DNA of 64,000 nt, from NCBI GenBank assembly GCA_029783825.1, contig JAREIK010002459.1, forward strand, positions 496,215-560,214. Direction: 5' to 3'. The position numbers and the translations under genes are program-made. Position 1 is the stretch's first letter. Each line of letters opens with the position of its first letter. Under the pieces are notes generated by a model. The model was not told the DNA's origin. It did no database searches and saw only the letters and a list, made by a program, of their open reading frames with translations. Source of the stretch: Sapria himalayana. Lineage: Eukaryota; Streptophyta; Magnoliopsida; Malpighiales; Rafflesiaceae. Positions 13,020 to 25,482 of the stretch are shown one piece after another.

Positions 13020-13565
13020 CAGAAAATGACCATGACCATAACAACATTGAGTGAATTACAAATAACATGAAAAAATCAGCTTGATTTTGATTATTTTGCA
13101 AAATCATTTAAATAATTAACTAAAAATAAACCAAATAAAATCTACCAAAAATCAAATTTTCCATAAATAGATAACTTTAATCATAATCTAAGAAGGAAAA
13201 GTCAGGATGACTAGTAAAAAAATAAGTCATCAGAACTAAATCAATCAACTATTCTTGAACTGATTACTAACTTCTACAAAATCATTTAACAATCAAAGTT
13301 TAAATGAAAACAATCGTGACATAGAATTAAGAGATTCTATACAAAGAAAATGGAATAACAAGTTTTTCAGATGGGAAAAAATAAGATCCAATGAAAATCA
13401 TAGTTCATAAACAATTATAGACAGATACGATTTAAAAAATTGTGCAGATTGGGAAACTATGGGGTAAACGTAACCCAATGAAACCTGAAATTGATAATGA
13501 AATTTATGGAACAAAATGATTTTAAATGTCAGAAGAATGCTAAGCTGCACCTTGAGTGTAAGATT
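13020..13565. other. AT-rich stretch upstream of the RCC1 fragment
   Basis: No gene seen. If the RCC1 exon was captured with its surroundings, this could be its former 5' flank, but nothing in the sequence proves that. Confidence 0.35.
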
Positions 13566-13730
13566 TGGTGGACTTGAATATTAAGAATGAACCTTTCGAC
13601 TTGAATACTTAAAACAAAGCTTTGGACTTAAATACTTAAAATGAACATTTCGGCTTGAATACTAAAAACGAACCTTTTAGCTTGAATACTAAAAACAAAT
13701 CTTTCAACTTAAATAGTCAAAATAAATAAC
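13566..13730. repeat. Minisatellite, about 28-bp unit, 5-6 copies
   Basis: Units of the form 'ACTTGAATACTTAAAACGAA' followed by 'CCTTTCG' recur head to tail with point changes, starting with GGACTTGAATATTAAG and ending near AACTTAAATAGTCAAAA. Confidence 0.75.
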
Positions 13731-13949
13731 GAAGTATGCGAACGAACTAAATTCTATAAGCAGCGACTTGGGTAGAGGAGCTTGTTCAATCAAAGAAATG
13801 GGTAACTAAAGATTCATCCTTGAAATGAGTCATTCACATCCAATGATATAAAATCGATTTAGAAGATGATCGAGTGAACTATGTTGACAAGAGATGAGTC
13901 ATTAATAAGTTTGTGTTATTTTAAAGATTCACCAATGTTATTATTTTAA
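13731..13949. other. Short non-coding spacer
   Basis: Ordinary AT-rich sequence between the minisatellite and the foldback element. No gene or repeat recognised. Confidence 0.4.
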
Positions 13950-14550
13950 GGTGGAATTATATTTTGGGGTATCCCCTGAAATATTTAAAAAATATAAATT
14001 GATCTTTTAATATTTAAAAAAAAGACACCAAACATAAAAAAATAAAAAATCTAGACACTTGAATTCATAGTCATAAATTACCTTCACCCCTCTCCACTAC
14101 CCCTCGCCCTTGCCCCTCTTCCTACCCCCTCGCCCATCTCCAAGAGCTCCACGACGGAGCTCAACGGAGCTCCGCCTTGGATCTCGGTGGAGTTCGTAGA
14201 GAGGGGCAAGGGGAGAGGGGTGAGGGAAGATGGGCGAGGGGCGAGGAGAGAGAGGTGAGGGAAGAGGGGTGACGGGTGAGGGGCAAGGGGTGATAGGTGA
14301 GGGGCAAGGGTGAGGACGAGGAGCAAATGGTAACAGGTGAGTGGCAAGTGAAAGGACAAGGACGAGGGGTAGGGGAGTGAATGAGGGTGAGGGGCATGAA
14401 AGAGGGGCGAGGGTAGTTTAGGATTTATGAATTCGAGTGCAATGGTTTTGAATTTATTTATAGTTCGCTACTTTTTTTTCAAATGTTAAAATATTAGTTT
14501 CATATTTTAAAATATTTCTGGGGGAGTACTCCAAAACATAAATTCATCCC
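13950..14550. mobile_element. Foldback (long-TIR) element with C-rich/G-rich arms
   Basis: Ends are inverted repeats of about 140 bp: left GGTGGAATTATATTTTGGGG, right (complement) GGGATGAATTTATGTTTTGG. Pairing continues through AAATATTTAAAAAATAT, GAATTCATA and on into the core. The core is a C-rich stretch (CCCCTCGCCCTTGCCCC), then a short palindromic GAGCTC cluster (14146-14200), then a G-rich stretch (GGGGTGAGGGGCAAGGGG type, 14200-14415). The G-rich strand could form G-quadruplexes. No transposase gene. The same layout occurs at 61855-63240. No clear target duplication found. Confidence 0.8.
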
Positions 14551-14555
14551 TAAAT

Positions 14556-15353
14556 CAAGAATTTTATTAGCAATGGAAAATATGTCGCTAAATCAAGGAT
14601 TTTATTAGCAAGGGAAAATCAGTGCTAAATCCGTCGCTAAATCAAAAATTTTATTAGCAAGGGAAAATACATCACTAAATCATGGATTTTATTAGCAAAG
14701 GAGAATTCATCGCTAAATCCGTGGCTAGATCAAGGATTTTATTAGCAAGGGAAAATCCATCACTAAATCATAGATTTTATTAGTAAGGGAAAAATTGTCA
14801 CAAAATCCATCGCTAAATCATTGATTTTATTAGCAAGGGAAAATCTGTCGCTAAATCTGTCGATAAATCTTAGATTTTATTAGCAAGGAAATATTCGTCG
14901 ATAAAACCGTCGCTAAATCATGGATTTTATTAGCAATGGAATATCCGTCGTGAAATCCATTGCTAAATCAGGATTTTATTAGCAAGGGAAATTCCGTCGC
15001 TAAATCAAGGATTTTATTAGCAAGAGATATTTCATCACTAAATTTGTTGCTAAATCAAGGATTTTATTAGCAAGGGATATCCCATTTCATCACTAGAATC
15101 TCCGCTTTTCTTGAGTGGAATTTACAAAAATTTTTCGTCGCTAATTCATCACTAAATCCATCACTATATCCTCCACTTTTCTTCAGCAAAATTTTCAAAT
15201 AATTTTCCCTCGCTAATCCATCATTAATCCATTGCTTTTTTTCATAAAAAAAATCATCAATCCATTGCTATTCCCTAGCTAATCCCTTGCAAATTAGTTA
15301 GGGTTTGATCCCTAGCAAAAATACTCTAGCTAAATTGATATTTTCTTGTAGTG
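14556..15353. repeat. Right subterminal repeats and terminus of CACTA A
   Basis: About a dozen copies of a 40-55 bp unit built on 'GGATTTTATTAGCAAGGGAA' followed by 'AATCCGTCGCTAAATC' run from 14565 to about 15110. More degenerate repeats follow, then the terminus TTGATATTTTCTTGTAGTG (15335-15353). Spacing and motif match subterminal repeats of plant CACTA elements. Confidence 0.88.
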
Positions 15354-16724
15354 TTATAGACTGATTGATTGATTGACTGATAGATAGATTCATAGATAGA
15401 TATACATATAGATAGATAGATAGATACAAAGATATATAGGTAGATAGATAGATAGATACATAGATAAACACATTGACAGAAAGATAGACAACCAAGAAGA
15501 TTGGCCGAGAGATATACAGACAGACAAATTGATAGGCAGACAAATTTAGAGAAAAAAAGATAGATAGATTGATAGAGAAATATATAGATAGATAGATTAA
15601 TAGATTGATAGATAAATTGATTGATAGATTGATAGATTGATAGACAAATTGATTAATAGATTGATAAACAGTTTGATAGACTTATAGATAGATAGATTTA
15701 TAGAATGAAAGAGAGATTGATTAATTAATAGATAGACAGATAGATAGAAAGATAGATAGATTGATTGACATAGAGATACACAAATAGATAGATAGAAAGA
15801 TAAATAGACAGATAGATACATAGATAGAAAGTTAGATAGATATACATGTAGATAGACCGAAAGATTTACAAATAAATTATAAAAATATTATTAGATATAT
15901 AGAGAGAAAAATTAATATACATATAGATAGAAAGATAGACAAATAGATAGATAGATAGATTGCTATAAAGGTTGATAGATAAACACAAAAATAGACTAAT
16001 AAACAGACAGATATATAGACAGAAAGATAAAAAATATATAGATAGATATATAAATAGATAGATATATAAATAGATAGATATATAAATAGATAGATTGATT
16101 GATTGACAAATAGATATACAGATAGATAGATATATTGACATATAGATATGCAATTAGATAGATAGATTAATAGATAAAGAAATAGATAGATAGATATGTA
16201 GATAGTAAGATAGACAAATAGATAGATAGATAGATATATATATATACTGATAAATAAATAGATATATAGACAAATAAATATATAGATAAATAAAAAGATA
16301 GATAGATAAAAAGATAGATAGAATGCAGATAGATAATTATAAAAATATATCGATAGATAGATATATAGATAGACAAATATATAGGGAGATAGAAAGAAAA
16401 ATACATAGATGTATAAATAGATTGATTGATAAACAAATAAATAGACATATATATATAAAGATTGATAGAAAGATTGATAGACAGGTTGAAAGATAGATGT
16501 ATATACATATTGATAGACTGATTGAAAGAGAGATAGTGTTTGATAGACAAATAGATAGATAGATTGATAGGCAGATAGATTGAGATATTATTTGACAGAT
16601 AGATAGATGGATTGATAGACAAATAGATAGTCAAATAGATAGACGTATATATAGAGAGAATTATAGATAGAGAAATAAATATATAAATAGAAAGATAGAT
16701 AGACAGATACATAGATAGATAGAC

Positions 16725-16762
<38 letters not shown>

Positions 16763-17239
16763 ATAGATACCCAAATATATATATAGAATGATAAATTAAC
16801 AGATTAATAGACAGAGAGAAAGAAAGAAAGATAGATATATAGATAGAAAGATAGATTGAAAAATAGATAAATAGAAATTTAGATAAATAGATAAACTTAT
16901 TAATATACATTTAGATAGACAGATAAACAAACAAATAGATAGACTGATAGATAGATTGATAAATAGATAAACAGATAGATAGACATATAGACATACAAAT
17001 ATATTGGCAACTAGATAGAAAAAATAGATAGATCAATAGAAAGATAGATATAATAGATAAATAGATTGATAGATAGATATATAAATAGATAGATAGATAG
17101 ATAAATTAACATATAGATAGGCAATTAGATAGATAGATAGATAGAAAAACAGACAGATAGATATATTGATAGAAAGATTGATAGACAGATATATAGATAA
17201 ATAGATAGATAGATAGACAGGTAGATAAAAAGATAGATA

Positions 17240-17277
<38 letters not shown>

Positions 17278-19919
17278 AAAGAAAGATAGATAGATATATA
17301 AATAAACAGATAGAGAGAGAGAGAGAGATAGATAGATATATAAATAGATAGACAGACAAAACAAATAGATGGATAGATAGATAACTAGACTGATAGATCA
17401 ATAGATAGATAGACATATAAATAAGTAGATAAATAGAAAGATAGATAGATAGATAGACAAATAGATAGCCAGATAGATAGATAGTTAGATAAATATAAAT
17501 ATAAATAGATAGATAGATAATAATAAAGATAGAAACACAAGTAGATAGATAGATATATAGACTGATAAATAGATAGAAAGATAGATATTTAAATTAATAG
17601 AGAAATAGATAGACAGGTAGATAGACATATAGATAGATAATTTGATAGATAAATAGATACATAGATTTTTAGAAAAATTGATAGACAAATTGATAAGCAT
17701 ATTGATAGATTGATAGATAGATTGATAAACAGATTTAAAATATATTGACATATAAATTAATAGACAAATAAATAGAAAGAGTGATAGAAAGATAGATAAA
17801 TAGGTAGATAGATAGATAGATAATAAAATAGATAGATAGAAAGTTAGATTATTAGACAAATAGATAGAATGTTTATTCGATAGATATATTGAGTAACTGA
17901 TAGACATATATATATATATATACACATAGATAGAATGATTGATAGACAAATAGATTGACAAATAAAAAGAAAGATAGATAGAAAGATAAATACACAAATT
18001 GATAGAAATATTTATAGACAGATAGATAGAAAGATTCATAGCCTGACTGATATAAATAATGATAGACAGATAGATAGATTAAAAAAAAGATAGATTAATA
18101 GACTAATTAATAGAAAGATAGATTGGTTGATAAATAGATAAAGAGATAGATAAATAGATAGAGGGATAAATAGGTAGATAGATCAAAAGATTAGTAGTTA
18201 GATAGATCGACAGATAGATAGAAAATAGAGACAAATAGATAGATAGATAGATTAATCAATAGATAGTTAGATAGATAGAAAGATAGATAGATAGACAAAT
18301 TGATATATTGATAGATAGAAATATTGATAGATATATAGATAGATATAGAAATAGTTAAATAGACAAATAGATAGATAGAAAAATAAATAAATAGAAAGAT
18401 AGACAAATAGATAAATAGATATAGATATATATATATATATAGATACATAGATAGATATATAGACATATAGATTGATAAATAGACAAATATATGTATGTAT
18501 GTATATATATATATATATAGATAGATAGAAAGTTTGATAAATATAGATAGATCAATAGACACATAGATATATAGATAGATTAATATATAAATAGATTGAT
18601 AGATAGATAGACAGATAGACAGATAGATACATAGATAGATAGACAGACATAAAGACATATATATAGATAGATAAAAGATAAATAAATAGATAGATAAATA
18701 GATAGTAAGATACATAGATAGATAGACCAATAGAGATATAGAAATACTAACACATAGATAGACACAAAGAAAGATAGATAAATAGGCATACACATAGATA
18801 GATGGGTATACAAAAAGATAGATATATAGAATGATATATAAAGAGATAAATAGATAGAATGATACATAAAGAGAGATAGATAGACAAATTGATAGATTGA
18901 TTGATAGAATGATAGATAAATAGATAAAAAGTTTAATTGATTGATTGATAGATATATTGATAGACAAATTGATAGACAGAATGATAGATAAATTCATAGA
19001 TAATTGATAGCGAGAATGATATATAGATAGACCGGCCAATAAATAGATAGATAGATATATAGAAAAATAGATAGATAGATAAACAGATAGATAGATAGAC
19101 AAATAGATAGATAGATAGACAAATAAACAGACAGATCGATAGTAGACTAATAAATAGAAAGTCCAATAGATAGACAGATAAATAAACAAATAAATAGATA
19201 GATAGATAAAAATATAGATAGATAGATAGAGTGAAAGATAGATAGAAGGATTAAGAAATAAATAGAAATATAGATAGATAGATAGAGAAATAGATATAGA
19301 ATAAATCAACAGAGATATAGACAGATAGACAAATAGATAGTCAGATAGTTGGACAGATAGATATATAGATAGATAGATAGACTGATAGATCGATAGAAAG
19401 ATTGACAAATAGAAATAGAGATATATAGACATATAGATAGATAGATTGATAGATAGATAGATAGACACACATATATATATAGTGATAGATAGATAGATAT
19501 AGAGATAGATAGACAGATAGAAAAATTACAAGACAGATAGATTGATAGATTGATAGAAAGATAGATAGATTGATTTTTAGATAGGAAAATAGATAGATAA
19601 AGTGAAATACAAATACATTGATAGTTTAATAGATAGATAGATAGATTGATAGATTGATATATAGATCAAATAGACAAATTGATAAATTTATAGAAAGATA
19701 AAAAGATATATTGACATATTATTAGATTTATATATTGATAGGTAGATACATAGAGAGATGGATAGACATATAGATAGACAAATAGATAGACAGATAGATA
19801 GACAAATAGATATAAAGATAGGTTGACAAATAGATAGATAAATAAATAGACTAATAGATAGAAAAAAATAAAGATAGATAAATAGTAGAAAGACAGACAA
19901 GTAGATACACGGATAGATA

Positions 19920-19983
<64 letters not shown>

Positions 19984-20556
19984 GTTCGACACATATAATG
20001 ATAGAAAGATAGATAGAATGATGGATAAAAAGATATATAGACTGATATAAATATTAATAGATATATAAATAGATAAATAGATAGATAAACAAGTATATTG
20101 ACAGAAACATAGACAAATAGAACATATATATATATATATACACACACACAAAAAGATACACAGACAGATTGATAAAGATGTAAACAAATAGATAGACAAA
20201 TAGACATACAAAAATATAGATGGATTGACAGACATATAAAGAGAAAGACAGACAGACAGATAGATATGCAAGAATTCAAGTAGTGAGGTCAGAAGACAAA
20301 TAGGCAGACAGATAAATAAATAAATAGACAGATATACAGTCAGATAAATTTCCAACATATACACAAATAGACAGACAGACAGATATAAATATAAAATAAT
20401 AGTTAGATTGAAACAAAAATAGATAAATATATTGATAAACTAATAGAAAGATAGATAAATAAATAGACATATAGATAAATAGGTTGTTAGATAAACAGAT
20501 ATAAAGATAGATAGACAAACTGACCGACAGATAAATAGATAATTAGATATATAGAC
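15354..20556. repeat. GATA-type tetranucleotide array, block 2
   Basis: Continuation of the same array in the same orientation after CACTA A. It contains compound microsatellites: (TA)n-(CA)n at 16731-16761, TA runs at 17247-17275 and 18505-18523, and (AC)n of about 45 bp followed by (AT)n at 19920-19982. The minus strand is open for more than 1.2 kb at 18191-19468, coding only a Tyr/Leu/Ser/Ile-type repeat. Long-range similarity to 600-2490 is described in the findings. The last 14 bases (20543-20556) are repeated at 21418-21431. Confidence 0.96.
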
Positions 20557-21417
20557 ATATTACGAACACAAATGTTTTTTCGCCCAAATTAACAAACCCT
20601 AATTGTACTGAGCTCCGCTCTCCTCCACCGGATTTCCCCACTGCACGCAATATCATGTTCCTCTTCCTTTCCAAAATTATGCAAGTATGACTTAGAAAAT
20701 ATAATGGTTGTCGATTCAGTAGCTGACGATGACCACTTACAGTGTGAAGCATGCCAAACTATTGTGAGAAGGTGCAAAGGAGAAATGTTTTTTCATATAG
20801 TATTAGAGAGGAACATGCAGTTGCACCCTCGTTTCTTTGGTAGAAATCCACGTGAAAATCTCGTGTCTAAACTGATGATAGATGTTAAGGGCACTTGCAT
20901 TGGGAGACATGGGTTTGTTGTGGCGATAATAGGCATAGAGAGCATTGGGAAAGGGTTAATAAGAGAAGGAATAGGATTCGCAACGTTTCTTATAAAATAC
21001 TAGTGTGTTGTGTTCAGGCCATTTAAAGGGGAGATCTTGGAAATAGTTGTCACCATAGTGAACAAGATGGGTTTTTTTGCCGAGGCTGGCCCTGTTCAAA
21101 TTTTTGTTTCTAACCATATGATACCAGATAACATGGAATTTTAGTCCGAAGATGCCCCAAATTTTACAACTTCGGATGGATCTATTATGATTCTGAAGGA
21201 TAGTGAAGTGTGCTTGAAGATAATTGGGACCGGAGTTGATGCCACTGAAATTTTCTGCATCGGAACCATAAAGAATGATATTTTGTGAGTGATTAGTGAT
21301 CCTCTCACGGTGTAGTGACTTAAGCTTTTGTTTTTTTCCCTACCTCCCCCCTTCAATTCATATATTTTGAATGTTGTTTTATTAATGAAATTCACAAAAG
21401 TTAATATATGGCTTATG
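20557..21417 (+). mobile_element. Retrocopy insertion carrying NRPB7, with likely TSD
   Basis: A single 861-bp non-repetitive island inside the array. It reads like a spliced mRNA copy: about 230 bp of 5' leader containing AACAAACCCTAATTG, an uninterrupted NRPB7 frame, and about 100 bp of 3' trailer. The 14-mer TTAGATATATAGAC stands on both sides (20543-20556 and 21418-21431), the length range expected for LINE-mediated insertion. Chance identity is easier in a simple repeat, so this is supportive rather than proof. No poly(A) run remains at the 3' end. Confidence 0.75.
20785..21315 (+). pseudogene. NRPB7: Processed pseudogene of RNA polymerase II subunit 7
   Basis: Starting at ATG 20785 the frame runs 177 codons with no intron or indel, exactly the 176-residue length of plant NRPB7/RPB7. 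Recognisable blocks in order are MFFHIVLERNMQLHPRFFGR, RENLVSKLM, GRHGFVVAIIGIE, IGKGLIREG, then [62 protein letters not shown]7 pairs with RPB4 on Pol II and has an N-terminal RNP-like and a C-terminal OB-fold domain. Three nonsense codons break it: TAG at 21001 (Gln expected), TAG in 'MEF-stop-SED' (Gln), and TGA in 'DIL-stop-VISD' (Gly). Lack of introns plus intact length marks a retrocopy. Upstream in-frame codons from 20704 are 5' leader. It is non-functional as a full protein. Confidence 0.95.
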
Positions 21418-22030
21418 TTAGATATATAGACCGATTGAAAGATAGACATATATAATGATTGGTCAATAGATTCATAAACAGATTGATAAACAAATTGATA
21501 GGCAAATTTATAGACAAATAGATAAATAGATAGACAAATAGATAGATTAATTGAAAGAAAAATAGATTGATATATAGATAGATATATAAGCAAATAGATA
21601 AACAAATAGATCACCTGATTATTAGGCATATATATAAAGATATTATTAGATAGATAGATTGATAAATGGATAGACAAATAGATAGATATAGATTGATTGA
21701 TTGATAGACTAAAATATAAACAAATAGATATATAGATATAAAAGACTAATAAATATATAGATAGATATAGAGACATTGATAGAAAGAATGATAGACATAT
21801 CAAAAATATAAATTGATAGAAAGAATGATAGACATATCAAAAATATAAATTGATATAAAGATAGATAGATAGATAAATTGACTGATAGATACATAGATAG
21901 ATTATTAGATTGATAGAAAGATAGATATATTAATAGATAGATAGATAGACAGACAAAAAGTCAAATAGAAAGATAGATAGCTAGAGAGACAAATATATAT
22001 ACACTAATAGAAAGATAGAAATATAGTCAG

Positions 22031-22061
<31 letters not shown>

Positions 22062-24425
22062 CAGATAGGTAGGTAGGTAGGTAGATAGGTATAAAGACAT
22101 ACAGATAAATAGAAAGATAGATAGTTCAATAGATAGTTAGATACATCGATAGATATATAGATAGAGAGATAAAATATCATATAAATAGACTGATAGATAT
22201 ACATATTTATAGACAAATAATAGATAGATAGATTGATAAGAAAATATATAGATAGAAAGATATACATAAAGATAGATAGAAAGATAGATAGATAAATAGA
22301 TATATAGTTAGATACATAAATAGATAGATAGATAGACAAATAGATAAATAGATTGTAAGATAGATTGGTATATATACAAATAGATAGACAGATAAATAGA
22401 TTGATAGGCATATACATAGATAGATAGATAGATAGACTAATTGATTAACAGGTAGAATGTTTGACAGAAAAATAAATAAATATATAGATAGATAGACAAA
22501 TAGATAGACTAATATATAGAAAGATAGATAAATAGGTAGTTAGACATAGAGATTGATAGATTTATTATTAGATAGATAGACAAATAAATAAACAAGTTGA
22601 TATATAGATAGATAGACTAACTGATTAACAAGTAGAATATTTGACAAAAAAATAGATAGATAGACAAATAGATAGACTAATATATATAAAGATAGATAGA
22701 TAGTTAGTTAGACATAAAGATAGATTTATTATTAGATAGATAGGCAAATAAATAAACAAGTTGATAGAGAGATTGATAGATAGACAGACAGATAGATCGA
22801 TAGATAGATAGATTTATATAAAGACAAATAGTTAGATAATTAGATAGATATATAGAAATATATATAGAAAGATTTATAGAAAGACATAGATAAAAATATA
22901 GATAGATATATAGACAGATAGATATACAAATAGATAGATAGATAGATAGATAGATTTATAGATTGAAAGATAAATAGATAGATAGGCACATAAATAAATA
23001 GAAAGATTGATTGATTGATATTGAGATACATAGATAGACAGATATATAGATATATAGATACATAAATAGATAGATAGATTGGTGGGCATATAGAAAAAAA
23101 ATAGATAGACAGATCGATAGATAGAAAGGCATATAGATAGATAGAAAGATAGATAGATTGATTGATAGACAGATAGACAAGCACATACATAGACACATAT
23201 ATAGATAGATATATTCATAGATAGATAAACATATTTAGAGATATATAGATAGATAGATAGATTGATTGACAAATAGATAGAGAGACAATATATAAATAGA
23301 TAGTGAGACAGATAGATAGGCAGGTTGATTGATAGAAATACTGGCAGATAGACAGATAGACAGACAGATAGACATATAGATAGATAGATAAATAGATAGA
23401 TAAATAGATAGATAAATAGATTGATAGATAGATAGATATGATACATAGATAGATAGATAGATACACAAATACATCGATAGACAAATTGATAGATTGATTG
23501 ATATAAAGATAGATAGATAGTTAGAAAAATAGATTGATAGATAGAAGGTTAGATAGATTTCTAGCTATATTGATAAATACATTGATTGATAAATTGAAAG
23601 ACTTATAGATAGAATGATTGATAGATAGATCGATAGATAGATAAATAGATAGATAGATTAACAGATAGATAGATAGATAAACATATAGACAGATTGATTT
23701 ATAGATCAATATATAAATAGATAGATAGATAGATTGATTGATAGTTAGATAGATAGACAAATAGACAGATAGATATACAGATAGATAGAGAAATAAATAG
23801 ATAGATAGATACACAGATCGATAAACCGATAGATTGACCTATTGATTAATAGATATATAGAAAGATAGATATATTGATAGATAAATAGAACGACACATAG
23901 TTAGTCACATAGATGGACACATATATAAACACATAGATAAACATTTTGAAAGATAGATAGATAGATAGACCCATAGATAGATAGAAAGATAGATAGACAT
24001 ATAGATATATAGATAGATAGATAATTATATATAGATAGATAGATATAGATAGATAGATAGAAAGATCGATAGACAGACAGATAGATATATAGATATATAG
24101 AGAGATAGACAGATAGATAGATAGATAAGTAGATAGATAGTTAGACAAACAAGTAGACAGATAGATAGACAGACAAACAGATAGATAGATAGACAGATTG
24201 ATTGATTGATTGATATATAGATAGATAGAAAGATAGACAGACTAAAAGACTGATAGATAGATAGATAGACAGATACATATAAAGACAAATATACAGACAG
24301 ACTAATAGATATATAAAAATTTAGAAAGATAGATAGTTATCTAGACAAATAGATATATATTTTGATTAATTGATAGAGAAATAGATAGACATATAGATAG
24401 ATAAATAGATAGATTGATAGATAGA
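21418..24425. repeat. GATA-type tetranucleotide array, block 3
   Basis: Array resumes after the retrocopy and runs to the CACTA B terminus. Internal features include a TA run at 22030-22057, an exact 37-bp tandem duplication at 21775-21848, and a roughly 180-bp tandem duplication (22431-22600 and 22612-22780). The minus-strand frames of Tyr/Leu/Ser/Ile are artefacts of the repeat. Confidence 0.96.
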
Positions 24426-24850
24426 CACTACAAAAATTGTCTGTTTAGCTACAAGAATTTATCTAGAAAAATAATCCATAGCTAATTTCTGAGGGATTAC
24501 TAGGGTATAACAAGAGATGTATGATTTTAGATTAAATTAAAATTTTGCGATAGATTTGTGACTGATTAGAGATGGATATTTTTGATGGAAACTTGTCCCT
24601 TACTAATAATGTCGTAAATTATGGCGCAAAGATTAGCACCAAATTTAGCAACTACTTTAGAGATGGATTTTTTCTAGCTAATTAGCTTTAGAAAAAATCC
24701 CTCGTTAAATAGTTATCTGGAAATTTTTTTTATAATTATATATTAATAGTAAGCGATTAGTCCTTAAATTATAATTATCACAAAATATATCCATTTAGCT
24801 AGGCATTCTTCCCTAGCTATTTAGCTCGGGATTAATTTTTGTCTTTAATC
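24426..24850. repeat. Left terminus and subterminal repeats of CACTA B
   Basis: CACTACAAAAATTG is followed by spaced copies of TTTAGCTA, GAGATGGATTTTT, TTAGCAACTACTTTAG and CCCTAGCTATTTAGCT. A related piece (TTAGCAACAACTTTAGAG) recurs at 26655-26720 within the same element. Confidence 0.8.
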
Positions 24851-25480
24851 TATACTAAATTATTTTATTTATATATTATTTGTATTAATATTTTTTAAAA
24901 TTTTATATATGTAAGGTCTGTCATGGTCTTTGGATAAGGAATCTTTGAAAGACACCTTGCCCTTATATAATTATAAAAATATGATATTATAATTAAATAA
25001 TTAAAAAATATCTAAATACGAATAAAAATTTATATTAATAAAGACTAAGATAAATATTTTTATTTTTAAAAATTTTTAAAAATAATACAAAACATTATTT
25101 AAATTATTTAATTATGATATATAAATATACTTATTAAAGTTATACATTAAATAATTAATTCTATAATTATAAATATTTTTTAAAATATTTGCAGTAATAA
25201 ATGAACATACAATAACATTTGTATTAATAAAAACCTAAAATAATTATTTGTATGATAAAAAATTTTACAAAAAATTTAAATTAATGAATAAACAAATAAA
25301 TATTTATATTAATAAAACTTAAAAGAATTACTTTTATGATTATATAAATCTTTAATAAAAATATATTTTCAAAAAATTTGAATTATTTGTAATTTTAAAA
25401 AAAATCATATTTTTCAAAAATTTTAAATAAAATCAATTGATATTTAAGTATAAATGAATAGATGTTTTAATTACATCTTA
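24851..25480. other. AT-rich segment homologous (inverted) to 59740-60300
   Basis: No gene. Landmarks TCATGGTCTTTGGATAAG, GAAAGACACCTTGCCC and AATTGATATTTAAGTATAAAT match the reverse complement of 60300-59740, just inside the right CACTA terminus at 60980. Element B and the right-hand element therefore share this subterminal segment in opposite orientations. Confidence 0.7.
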
Positions 25481-25482
25481 GA

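Larger units (their letters stand above)
3707..15353. mobile_element. CACTA element A, non-autonomous, about 11.6 kb
   Basis: The left end reads CACAACAAGAAATATC. The right end is the complement of CACTACAAGAAAATATC and finishes GTG at 15353. Both ends are lined with subterminal repeats of the 'GTCGCTAAAT / TCCCTAGCTAAAT' kind, typical of plant CACTA elements, and GATA array resumes directly on both sides. The 3-bp flanks are TAA (3704-3706) and TTA (15354-15356), so the target duplication is imperfect or mutated. I see no TNP2 or TnpA sequence inside. The interior holds a SINE, a solo LTR, Copia debris, an RCC1-family exon and a foldback element, so it is dead or mobilised only in trans. Confidence 0.85.

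Noticed and set aside
14084..14397. Pro/Ser/Leu-rich minus-strand frames in foldback element 1
   Set aside because: By-product of the G-rich minisatellite.
18191..19468. 425-codon open frame on the minus strand (and many similar Tyr/Leu/Ser/Ile frames in all array blocks)
   Set aside because: (TATC)n has no stop in any frame, so length is automatic. The peptide is only a YLSI repeat with no domain, in all frames at once.
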